From: Marinobacterium jannaschii DSM 6295
GTDB lineage: Bacteria > Pseudomonadota > Gammaproteobacteria > Pseudomonadales > Balneatricaceae
Length of the DNA stretch: 64,000 nt
Assembly: GCF_000620085.1 (NCBI RefSeq)
Contig: NZ_JHVJ01000022.1
Location: forward strand, 1 to 64,000
Direction: 5' to 3'
Shown: positions 56,013 through 63,175 of the stretch, piece after piece
Layout of the letters: each line of letters starts with the position of its first letter
Numbering within the stretch: position 1 is the stretch's first letter
The notes under the pieces: generated by a model
What the model was told of the DNA's origin: nothing
The model's input: only the letters and a program-made list of their open reading frames with translations
Database searches by the model: none
Position numbers and translations under genes: made by a program

Positions 56013-57678
56013 CGACCACTACCCACTGACGAACCGCCTGCGCCACGCGCGCGGGATCTTCCGCGATTAGGCTGCGGATCGCATTAATCTGATAATCAAA
56101 ACTTTCAGCAGGCCCCGGTAACAGCTCACTGTCACCCTCAAGCGTCACTTCATCATCGGTAATCTCAGAATCATCCAGCCCGGCCAGCTCCGCCGACAAC
56201 TCGCCGGCGGCACCCAGTCCGGTCACGCTCGCTTCGGTGCCCGCCGTTGCCAGGCTGCGCAGAATCGGCCGCAGCACGCCGAAGATAAGCAACAGTACAA
56301 ATAGGGCCGCCAGTATCTGTTTAGACGCATCCCAGAACCACTGTTCCGTATAGAAGGGAACTTCTTCAACAACCTGTTCCGGCGGTACAAACGGAGAGTT
56401 TACGACATTTACACTGTCACCGCGCAGCGGCGAAAAGCCGACCGCATCCTGAACCAGCAGCCTCAGGCGAGCCAGTTCACTCTCACTCCAGGGAACATGA
56501 CGGGATTTACCGCTTTGCGGATCGACGCTGAGCAGATCATCCACCACCACAGCCACCGTCAGGCGACGCACCCGCCCCTGCTGATGTTTTGTGTAACTGA
56601 TAGTGCGGTCAATTTCGTAGTTACGGGTTGCCTGGCTGCGCTTGCTTCCCGGCTGTTTGGCGTTGCCACGCACACCTTCACCACTGGCCACTTCCGGTAC
56701 GGAACTCTCTCCGGGAGGCTGATTGGAAAGCGCTCCAGGTATGCCGACCGGCGCATTAGCGCCAACCCGCTCTTCATCCAGCGTTTGCTCACTGCGCAGT
56801 GACGGCAGCTCTGGATTGTAAAGTTCATCGGTCTGCTCGACTGCGGTAAAGTCGATATCTGCGGAAACCTCAGCCCTGAAGCGGTCCATCCCCACAACCG
56901 GCTGCAGAATGCTGTTGACCCGGTTTAGCAGTGTTTCCTCCACGCTCCGGGTGTATTCGAGCTGCTTGGCGGCAACCACCACGTTTTCATTGCTATCACG
57001 GGTATTAAGCAACCGCCCCTTCTGATCGACAACGGTGACATCTTCTGTTTTCAGTTCGGGAATACTGGAGGCCACCAGATTGGAGATAGCCGCCACCTGC
57101 ACCCGGTCCAGCTTACGCCCTGCAAACAGCTCCAGAAACACCGAAGCCGTAGGCTTTCGGGCATCACGGATAAAAACAGACTCTTTAGGAATGGCCAGAT
57201 GCACCCGGGCATTACGCACCGCGATCATACTGGAAATAGTGCGCGCCAACTCACCTTCAAGGCCCCGCCGATAGCGGGTGGTTTCCATAAATTGACTGGC
57301 GCCCAGACTCTGCTCCTGATCGAGCAGCTCAAAACCGACGGTTTTCTCGGTACTGAAACCCTCAGCTGCAAGTTTTAGCCGCGCCTGATGAACATTTTCC
57401 TGGGGAACCAGGATGGCGCGGCCATCAGCATCAAATTTATACGGCACGCTGAACAGCTGCAGCTGCTCTATGACCTGGTTTGCATCCTCAAAGCTGAGGT
57501 TGCTGAACAGTACCCGATACTCTTTTTCCTGAGACCAAAGCACGACAGCAAGGCCGATAGCGATACTCGCTGCCAGCCCGACCATCAAACCAATCTGACG
57601 CGCTATACCCAGGCGGTTAAAGCCAAGTATAGGGTTGCCCTTAGCAACGCCGTCAGACTCTGCTGTACTTTCAGCCAT
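56005..57678 (-). CDS. fliF: Flagellar M-ring protein FliF
   Basis: 557-residue MS-ring protein with two membrane helices (about 28-48 and 445-465). The periplasmic RBM domains include YRVLFSNLSFEDANQVIEQL, YRRGLEGELARTISSM and ARVHLAIPKESVF. The C-terminal FliG-binding tail (RSLIAEDPARVAQAVRQWV) overlaps the fliG start. It follows fliE by 36 bases. Confidence 0.97.
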   Translation of the reverse strand: MAESTAESDGVAKGNPILGFNRLGIARQIGLMVGLAASIAIGLAVVLWSQEKEYRVLFSNLSFEDANQVIEQLQLFSVPYKFDADGRAILVPQENVHQARLKLAAEGFSTEKTVGFELLDQEQSLGASQFMETTRYRRGLEGELARTISSMIAVRNARVHLAIPKESVFIRDARKPTASVFLELFAGRKLDRVQVAAISNLVASSIPELKTEDVTVVDQKGRLLNTRDSNENVVVAAKQLEYTRSVEETLLNRVNSILQPVVGMDRFRAEVSADIDFTAVEQTDELYNPELPSLRSEQTLDEERVGANAPVGIPGALSNQPPGESSVPEVASGEGVRGNAKQPGSKRSQATRNYEIDRTISYTKHQQGRVRRLTVAVVVDDLLSVDPQSGKSRHVPWSESELARLRLLVQDAVGFSPLRGDSVNVVNSPFVPPEQVVEEVPFYTEQWFWDASKQILAALFVLLLIFGVLRPILRSLATAGTEASVTGLGAAGELSAELAGLDDSEITDDEVTLEGDSELLPGPAESFDYQINAIRSLIAEDPARVAQAVRQWVVVDE

Positions 57679-57714
57679 ATTAAGAAATTCTCAGACAACT
57701 ACCGGAACTGCCAA

Positions 57715-58071
57715 TCAGATCGGCATCTTCATCACATCCTCATAAGCACGCACGACCCGGTTACGCACCTGAGTCAAAGCTTCGAAGGAGACCGAAGCTT
57801 TCTGCATACTGATCATAACTTCCGGCAAATCCACTGTTGGATCGCCTTTTTCATATGCAGTCGTCAAATTTTTGGCTTCCAGCTGGACTTCATGCACTTT
57901 GTCCACAGCCGATTTCAACAAGTTGCCGAAATCTGCCTTTTCAGTCGCCATATTGGTATGAGGATTTACTACGGGAGATACCCCGGCTTCCGCACCCGTC
58001 TGTACCTGCTGCTTAATAGCGCGCATCTGCATCAGCACGCTATTGATATCCGCTCGTTCCACCAAAACCAT
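57715..58071 (-). CDS. fliE: Flagellar hook-basal body protein FliE
   Basis: Joins the MS ring to the proximal rod; exported early. The body (VLMQMRAIKQQ ... FGNLLKSAVDKVHEVQLEAKNLTTAYEKGD ... MISMQKASVSFEALTQVRNRVVRAYEDVMKMPI, read as separate blocks) is typical FliE. The frame opens at an ATG at 58104, but that codon lies inside a TATAATG sequence and has no ribosome site. The ATG at 58071 gives 118 residues (MVLVERADINSV). AAGGGG touches it and is better spaced for the TTG or GTG a few codons later, so the exact start is uncertain within about 10 bases. It heads the fliEFGHIJ unit. Confidence 0.92.
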   Translation of the reverse strand: MVLVERADINSVLMQMRAIKQQVQTGAEAGVSPVVNPHTNMATEKADFGNLLKSAVDKVHEVQLEAKNLTTAYEKGDPTVDLPEVMISMQKASVSFEALTQVRNRVVRAYEDVMKMPI

Positions 58072-58146
58072 CCCCTTGCCATCTACGCGGCAATTTATTG
58101 GCATTATAGACAGCCGCCAAGAACCATCAAGACATGTCGATCAGGT

Positions 58147-58166
58147 TTCGCCAATTAATTGGCGAA
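58147..58166. promoter_or_regulatory. Perfect 20-bp palindrome in the fliE leader
   Basis: TTCGCCAATTAATTGGCGAA is identical to its reverse complement over all 20 bases. It lies about 25-45 bases downstream of the start predicted from the sigma-54 promoter at 58201-58217 and about 75 bases upstream of the fliE ATG. Binding of the activator FleQ downstream of flagellar sigma-54 promoters is known in Pseudomonas; whether this palindrome is such a site is a guess. Confidence 0.5.
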
Positions 58167-58200
58167 GTGATCATAAATCGAATAAAACAAGCATTTAAAA

Positions 58201-58217
58201 TGCAAAAAGCGGGCCAG
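58201..58217 (-). promoter_or_regulatory. Sigma-54 (-24/-12) promoter of fliE
   Basis: On the minus strand CTGGCCCGCTTTTTGCA matches the consensus TGGCACG-N4-TTGCA at every position except one. GG (58215-58214) and GC (58203-58202) are exactly ten bases apart. Predicted start near 58190. It lies wholly within the terminator of the upstream exonuclease gene. Confidence 0.75.
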
Positions 58218-58227
58218 CGCCCGCTTT
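58204..58227 (-). terminator. Intrinsic terminator of the exonuclease gene
   Basis: On the minus strand AAAGCGGGC (58227-58219), loop GCTG and GCCCGCTTT (58214-58206) form a perfect 9-bp stem running into five T's (58208-58204). It begins 31 bases after the exonuclease stop. Confidence 0.85.
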
Positions 58228-58258
58228 ATTTTCCGGAAGGGATTATACAGCTCAGGAG

Positions 58259-58888
58259 CTAGGCGGATACAGCCGGCGCTTCTCCATGCTTCAGGCGAAC
58301 GTACATCAGGGCAACCGTGATGGCATCACCCAATGCGGTGTGGCGTTCCAGAATAGGGATATCCAGCTGACTGGCTATAGTGTCGAAGCGGAGATCGACA
58401 CTCCCTCCCACATGCTTCCACTTGATAATATCGTGGTAGACATGTGACAGCTCTATGGCCTTATTCGGCAGGCTGAACTCGAACCGCGGCCGGATAAACT
58501 TATCCAGCATGCGGATATCATAGTTAACGTAGTAGCCCAGGATTGGCCGGTTACCGACAAACTCCAGCACCTGATCCAGCGCATCATCCAGTTCGATACC
58601 ATCACTGAGGTCGCTGGCTCTGATCTTGTGGATCTTAATCGATTCACCGGTCAGTGATTCAGGCGGCTTAAGCTTGATGTCCAGCCGCTCGCTGGTCATC
58701 ACCTTATTACCCTTAATCTTTACAGCCCCGATTGAGAGGATTTCGCCTTTCTTCACATCCAGACTGGTGGTTTCACAGTCCAGTGATACAACTTCATCAC
58801 CATCATAGCTTTCGAACAACGATGCATAAGGACCATCCTTATGGTCGTAGCGCTCTTTTATTCTTCTTATAGATCGTGGAAGGATCAT
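58259..58888 (-). CDS. DnaQ-like 3'-5' exonuclease (DEDDh)
   Basis: 209 residues with the exonuclease fold. Motif ExoI has Asp37 and Glu39 (VVSLDCETTSLD), ExoII Asp124 (GYYVNYDIRMLDKF) and ExoIII His183 and Asp188 (ERHTALGDA), all four metal ligands. It resembles the proofreading subunit but is encoded four bases after the DUF294 protein gene and is presumably cotranscribed with it. The substrate is unknown. The pairing of this exonuclease with a cNMP/CBS/DUF294 protein and a symporter is, from memory, recurrent in gammaproteobacteria. Confidence 0.88.
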   Translation of the reverse strand: MILPRSIRRIKERYDHKDGPYASLFESYDGDEVVSLDCETTSLDVKKGEILSIGAVKIKGNKVMTSERLDIKLKPPESLTGESIKIHKIRASDLSDGIELDDALDQVLEFVGNRPILGYYVNYDIRMLDKFIRPRFEFSLPNKAIELSHVYHDIIKWKHVGGSVDLRFDTIASQLDIPILERHTALGDAITVALMYVRLKHGEAPAVSA

Positions 58889-58892
58889 GTGA

Positions 58893-60722
58893 TCAACCCC
58901 CTAAGTGGTATCGCAACCCCAGATGCTTCTTAAAGCCCTTAACGATATGCAACGCATCGCGCAGCAGATCTCGTTCCATCTTATCCAAAGACTGCAGGTC
59001 AATGATATTGGGCGTTAGATCAATGCCTTCATCACTGCATTCACTGCGTTTCAGCTGCTGCCGCAGGCGCAACTGGATAAACAGCCCCAGCGCCTCCTCC
59101 AGCTCCCGGCCATGTTTCTCCTTCAGCTGCCCCTCTTCGACCAGCGCCTCAATGCGCTTAAAGGTATTAGTCGCCTTGATACGGTACTGCATTGCCATGG
59201 TCCGGATGCCATGCACAATCGGGAAAATGCCGGCTTTCTTAATATCCAGCTGCCCCTTATCTTTGAGGTTACCGAACAGTGTCAGCGGCGTATCAAACTC
59301 CAGACTGGCCTTGGCAAAGTGACTGAAGAATACGTCATTATTGCGCAGGTGACGCATAAACCAGTTACGCCCCGCCTTAAAGATCGCCGGATTACCCGCT
59401 ACCGGCTTAGCATCAACCGCAATCGCCAGGTTCATCAGCGCCTCGCCCGAACAGCTTTCGGCCCAGTCGCTCATTCGCTGAGTCCAGTCACCCAGAGAGT
59501 TCACCCAGTATGGGTTGGAAACCATAATATTGCCGGGACAGGGTGGGAAACCAAATTCAATCAGCGTACGACTGTAGCGCTCCATGGTTTCCTGCATTCC
59601 CGGCCAGACCAGACCATCGCGGTGGATAATAGCGTTGTCCTGGTCAGTCTTCATGATCTGCTCACCACGTCCCTCAGAGCCCATAACGACCAGACACACA
59701 TGCGGAAGCATATCCGCCGGCACTACTATATCGAATAGCTTAGCCATAATACGGCCATTCATCGCGGCCAGCAGATCCATAGCAAAGCGAGCCTTAACAC
59801 CCTGAGACACCAGCGCCTTGATCAGGTCGTTCAGCCCTTCTGCCGCCTCATGCAGATCATCGACCGTTTGTGCACGTTCGATTCTCAGACCAATTACATG
59901 AGAGTGGCTGGAGAAATAGCTCAGTACATCAGTCAGCTCGACGATACCGACCAGTTCTTCCCGGCGCATCACGACTACACGTTCAATGTGTTGCTGCGTC
60001 ATGACAATCAGGGCATTGAACAGGTAGTCCTCCGGGTCGATGGTAATAAGGCGGTAAGATGCTACATCGGCCACATCCGTTGACTGCGGCTGCTGACGTA
60101 TCACCAGCGCATCCAGCAGATCGGTTCCGGTCACCATGCCGTAGCGATTACCACGCTTCACCAGCATACAGTCGGACTTTTTTTCCCGCATCAGCGTGGT
60201 GGCATCGAAGATACTGGTCCCTTCGAGAATAATCAGCGGCTCACGAATGACCCCGCTCGATACTCTGGCCAGCATAAACTCGGCCATATCCTGTTCTGCA
60301 CCGTGCTGAGCAACGATTTCTGACTTCGCAGCAAGGTTCTGCTGAAAGTAGTCAGCAAACAACGAGTTACTGGACATCAGATCCAGCAGTGTCTTGGTCG
60401 ACAGTATATGGCAGATCGTTTCTTCTTCTGCAATAAAGTTATGGATCGCCGTGCCACGGATCGCCGACCAGGCACCAAAGTAATCCTCGTTGGTGTAATG
60501 CACAAAGATATGCTGTGGTGCATCGACTCCTTCCTGCTGCGCCTCACTCTCACTGACCTTGCCCTTGAGAATGATATAGACACCTTCGGGCTCATCACCC
60601 GCAGCAAGAATGGTCTCGCCACTCTGGTAATAACCGATATCCAGCCGCTGCCGCAATAACTGCTGTTCGTTCTCGTCCAGCAGGCTAAAAGGCATGGTTT
60701 CCATATTGAATGATGTGGGCAT
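58893..60722 (-). CDS. Cyclic-nucleotide-binding/CBS/DUF294 putative nucleotidyltransferase
   Basis: 609 residues. An N-terminal cyclic-nucleotide-binding-like domain (about 10-130; YYQSGETILAAGDEPEGVYIILKGKV) precedes a CBS pair (about 150-285; MREKKSDCMLVKRGNRYGMVTGTDLL, DVLSYFSS). The DUF294 nucleotidyltransferase domain contains VMGSEGRGEQIMKTDQDNAI (about 346-365), with the GS...R/E...DQD pattern typical of pol-beta-type transferases. The DUF294 C-terminal domain follows. GGGGG lies nine bases before the ATG. A nucleotide-sensing transferase is the likely general role; the target is unknown. A terminator just upstream (60744-60776) separates it from the symporter genes. Confidence 0.85.
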   Translation of the reverse strand: MPTSFNMETMPFSLLDENEQQLLRQRLDIGYYQSGETILAAGDEPEGVYIILKGKVSESEAQQEGVDAPQHIFVHYTNEDYFGAWSAIRGTAIHNFIAEEETICHILSTKTLLDLMSSNSLFADYFQQNLAAKSEIVAQHGAEQDMAEFMLARVSSGVIREPLIILEGTSIFDATTLMREKKSDCMLVKRGNRYGMVTGTDLLDALVIRQQPQSTDVADVASYRLITIDPEDYLFNALIVMTQQHIERVVVMRREELVGIVELTDVLSYFSSHSHVIGLRIERAQTVDDLHEAAEGLNDLIKALVSQGVKARFAMDLLAAMNGRIMAKLFDIVVPADMLPHVCLVVMGSEGRGEQIMKTDQDNAIIHRDGLVWPGMQETMERYSRTLIEFGFPPCPGNIMVSNPYWVNSLGDWTQRMSDWAESCSGEALMNLAIAVDAKPVAGNPAIFKAGRNWFMRHLRNNDVFFSHFAKASLEFDTPLTLFGNLKDKGQLDIKKAGIFPIVHGIRTMAMQYRIKATNTFKRIEALVEEGQLKEKHGRELEEALGLFIQLRLRQQLKRSECSDEGIDLTPNIIDLQSLDKMERDLLRDALHIVKGFKKHLGLRYHLGG

Positions 60723-60743
60723 ATCCGTAATCCCCCTGAAATG

Positions 60744-60776
60744 AAAAAAGGCATGCCAACTTTCGCTGGCATGCCT
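60744..60776 (-). terminator. Intrinsic terminator of the symporter operon
   Basis: On the minus strand AGGCATGCCA (60776-60767), an 8-base loop and TGGCATGCCT (60758-60749) form a perfect 10-bp stem followed by a six-T run (60749-60744). It lies 23 bases after the symporter stop and only 21 bases before the DUF294 ATG. Confidence 0.9.
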
Positions 60777-60799
60777 CTGCAGAGTATTAACTCAGATGC

Positions 60800-62608
60800 T
60801 TAGTGGGCGTGGGCAGCACCAGCACCGCGTGGGATACGCAGGTCTTCAACGATATCCTGAATCTCCTGTGGAGGCTCCGGAGTCATGCTGGACACAGCGT
60901 AAGCGACGATGAAGTGCAGGATCATACCGACAGTACCGAAACCACCTGGGGAGATACCCATGAAGTACTGGTCAGGAGTACCGCCAGCGAATGCGAAGTA
61001 GTACATGTAAGCCATAGTAGAGATCAGACCTACCAGCATACCGGAGATAGCACCCTGAGTGTTCATACGCTTGGAGAAGATACCCATTACGATAGCCGGG
61101 AATACGGAGGCACATGCCAGACCGAATGCCAGTGCGACTACCTGGGCTACGAAGCCCGGCGGGTTAATACCGAAGTAACCTGCAATACAGATCGCTACGA
61201 TGGCCGCGAGACGGGCATACATCAGCTCCTGCTTATCAGTGATATTCGGGTTGATAGTCTTCTTCATCAAGTCGTGCGAGATAGCGGTCGAGATTACCAG
61301 CAGCAGGCCTGCGGCAGTCGACAGTGCCGCGGCAACAGCACCGGCAGCAACCAGGGCGATTACCCAGTTTGGCAGCTGAGCGATCTCAGGGTTAGCCAGT
61401 ACCATGATGTCACGGTCTACGTATACTTCGTTGGCAAATGGCTGTTTGCTGGCATCAAACTCAGCACCGGAGACAGCATTGCTTGCCAGACGCTCACCAT
61501 GCTCACCACGGTTTTCGCCTTCGTAGGCAGGCTTGCCTTTACCTTCAAACGCTTTACCGGCAGCGTACTGTACTTTGCCGTCACCGTTACGGTCGTTCCA
61601 ACCCAGCAGACCCGCATTTTCCCAGTTCTTGAACCACTGAGGCATCTCAGCGTATTCAGTACCGGCGTTATCAGGACCGTTGATAGTCTGGATCAGGTTT
61701 ACGCGACCGAAACCTGCAACACCAGGAACCGCAGTGTACAGCAGCGCGATGAAGATCAGCGCGTAACCGGCAGAGGTACGGGCGTCTTTTACGCGAGGTA
61801 CAGTGAAGAAACGTACGATTACATGTGGCAGACCTGCAGTACCGCACATCAGCGCCACCGTCAGGAAGAACATATCAATGGTAGATTTCTTACCTTCAGT
61901 GTACTGCGCGAAGCCAAGATCCATGGACAACTGGTCCAGCGTCGCCAGCACAGACTGACCGCTTTCCAGAGTTGCGCCCAGACCAGTCTGAGGCAGGATG
62001 TGACCCGTAATCTGAGCAGACAGGAAGAACGCCGGTACGGTGAATGCCAGGATCAGTACACAGTACTGTGCAACCTGAGTGTAGGTAATACCTTTCATAC
62101 CACCCAGTACAGCGTAGAAGAACACGATCGCCATACCGAGGATAACACCGGTATTGATATCAACGTGCAGGTAACGGGAGAACACGATACCAACACCACG
62201 CATCTGACCCGCTACATAAGTGAAGGAGATTACGATGGTGCAGACTACGGCGATAGTACGTGCAGTGCTGGAGTAGTAACGGTCACCGACGAAGTCAGGC
62301 ACTGTGAACTTACCGAACTTACGCAGGTAAGGTGCCAGCAGCAGTGCCAGCAGTACGTAACCACCGGTCCAGCCCATCAGGTAGGCAGAACCGTCGCGGC
62401 CGATGAAGGAGATCAGACCAGCCAGGGAGATAAATGACGCAGCTGACATCCAGTCAGCAGCAGTCGCCATACCGTTGGCGATTGGCGGAACACCACCACC
62501 CGCAACGTAGAACTCTTTAGTGGAACCTGCACGCGCCCAGATCGCAATAGCGATATAGAGTACGAAGGACCCCCCAATAAACAGATATGTAAGCAAGTCG
62601 AGACTCAT
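60800..62608 (-). CDS. Sodium:solute symporter, large subunit (SSS family, ActP-like)
   Basis: 602 residues with about 13 membrane helices. FYVAGGGVPPIANGMATAADWMSAASFISLAGLI (given here as one region, about 32-65) is the SSS N-terminal signature. GLPHVIVRFFTVP is the second hallmark. A hydrophilic loop at about 330-390 contains DRNGDGKVQYAAG. It pairs with a DUF4212 small subunit just upstream, which marks the VC_2705-type two-part symporter rather than classical ActP. Acetate or another short organic acid is the probable substrate, but this is not shown. Codons are strongly biased: nearly the whole antisense frame is open because TTA, CTA and TCA codons are avoided, so high expression is likely. 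Confidence 0.9.
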   Translation of the reverse strand: MSLDLLTYLFIGGSFVLYIAIAIWARAGSTKEFYVAGGGVPPIANGMATAADWMSAASFISLAGLISFIGRDGSAYLMGWTGGYVLLALLLAPYLRKFGKFTVPDFVGDRYYSSTARTIAVVCTIVISFTYVAGQMRGVGIVFSRYLHVDINTGVILGMAIVFFYAVLGGMKGITYTQVAQYCVLILAFTVPAFFLSAQITGHILPQTGLGATLESGQSVLATLDQLSMDLGFAQYTEGKKSTIDMFFLTVALMCGTAGLPHVIVRFFTVPRVKDARTSAGYALIFIALLYTAVPGVAGFGRVNLIQTINGPDNAGTEYAEMPQWFKNWENAGLLGWNDRNGDGKVQYAAGKAFEGKGKPAYEGENRGEHGERLASNAVSGAEFDASKQPFANEVYVDRDIMVLANPEIAQLPNWVIALVAAGAVAAALSTAAGLLLVISTAISHDLMKKTINPNITDKQELMYARLAAIVAICIAGYFGINPPGFVAQVVALAFGLACASVFPAIVMGIFSKRMNTQGAISGMLVGLISTMAYMYYFAFAGGTPDQYFMGISPGGFGTVGMILHFIVAYAVSSMTPEPPQEIQDIVEDLRIPRGAGAAHAH

Positions 62609-62641
62609 AGCAATGCCGTCCTCAAGGATTTGTTATTGTTG

Positions 62642-62902
62642 TTATTCATGAACGTCATATTTTTCGTCGAGCTTATTCATGCTGGCTACATAAGCCCAGA
62701 TAATGCCGACGAAAACGAAGATAGAACCCTGCTGACCAAACCAGAATCCCAGCGGGAAGCCGAAGAACTGAATTTCGTTAAGCTGTTCTACAAAGAGGAC
62801 ACCGCAGCCATATGATACGACGAACCATATTGCGAGGTAGCCCATAATAATACGCAAATTCTCACGCCAGTAAGCTTGCGCCTGTTCATTGCTGATTGAC
62901 AT
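62642..62902 (-). CDS. Sodium:solute symporter, small subunit (DUF4212)
   Basis: 86 residues with two membrane helices (about 18-37 and 57-74). YWRENLRIIMGYLAIWFVVSYG and FGFPLGFWFGQQGSIFVFVGIIWAY are diagnostic of DUF4212. These proteins accompany SSS symporters of the VC_2705 type. AAGGATG lies just before the ATG. 33 bases before the large subunit. Confidence 0.9.
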   Translation of the reverse strand: MSISNEQAQAYWRENLRIIMGYLAIWFVVSYGCGVLFVEQLNEIQFFGFPLGFWFGQQGSIFVFVGIIWAYVASMNKLDEKYDVHE

Positions 62903-63175
62903 GGCACCATCCTTAATTTTTTTTATGATCGAATTGGTGAAAGTTGACAGCTAGAGACTAACAGAGCGACTACGCAAACAAAGCTCAACTTTAGTCTCAT
63001 CCAACTGTCGACAATTCAATGGTTTAACTAAACCGGTGTAATAACACCGATCTCAGGCTTAAAATAGGTAAGGGCTTGGATTTCAACAAGCTATACAAAG
63101 GTCTTAGGAGAGCTGCAGGGCGCTTATTATGCAGTTTATCCGGGCGGGTCTTTAACTAAGGGATAATGTGTCGAC
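62903..63175. promoter_or_regulatory. Divergent regulatory gap between symporter genes and SLC5-domain gene
   Basis: 273 bases without a gene. Two adjacent inverted repeats stand out: GGTTTA-AC-TAAACC (63021-63034) and CGGTGT-AATA-ACACCG (63034-63049). A longer imperfect pair is GTTGACAG...AGACTAA (62943-62961) against TTAGTCTC...AACTGTCGAC (62991-63012). These could be operator sites. No strong promoter was identified for either direction; a weak GG-N10-GC match on the plus strand (GGATTTCAACAAGC) is not convincing. Confidence 0.4.

Noticed and set aside
58103-58130. Sigma-70-like promoter TTGATG-N16-TATAAT just before fliE
   Set aside because: The -10 overlaps the upstream ATG and the match may be chance; the sigma-54 promoter at 58201-58217 fits flagellar regulation far better. 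Not ruled out as a weak second promoter.
63070-63105. Sigma-54 promoter (GGATTTCAACAAGC) for the SLC5-domain gene
   Set aside because: Only the GG and GC dinucleotides match; the TGGC and TTGC blocks seen in the three flagellar promoters are missing.
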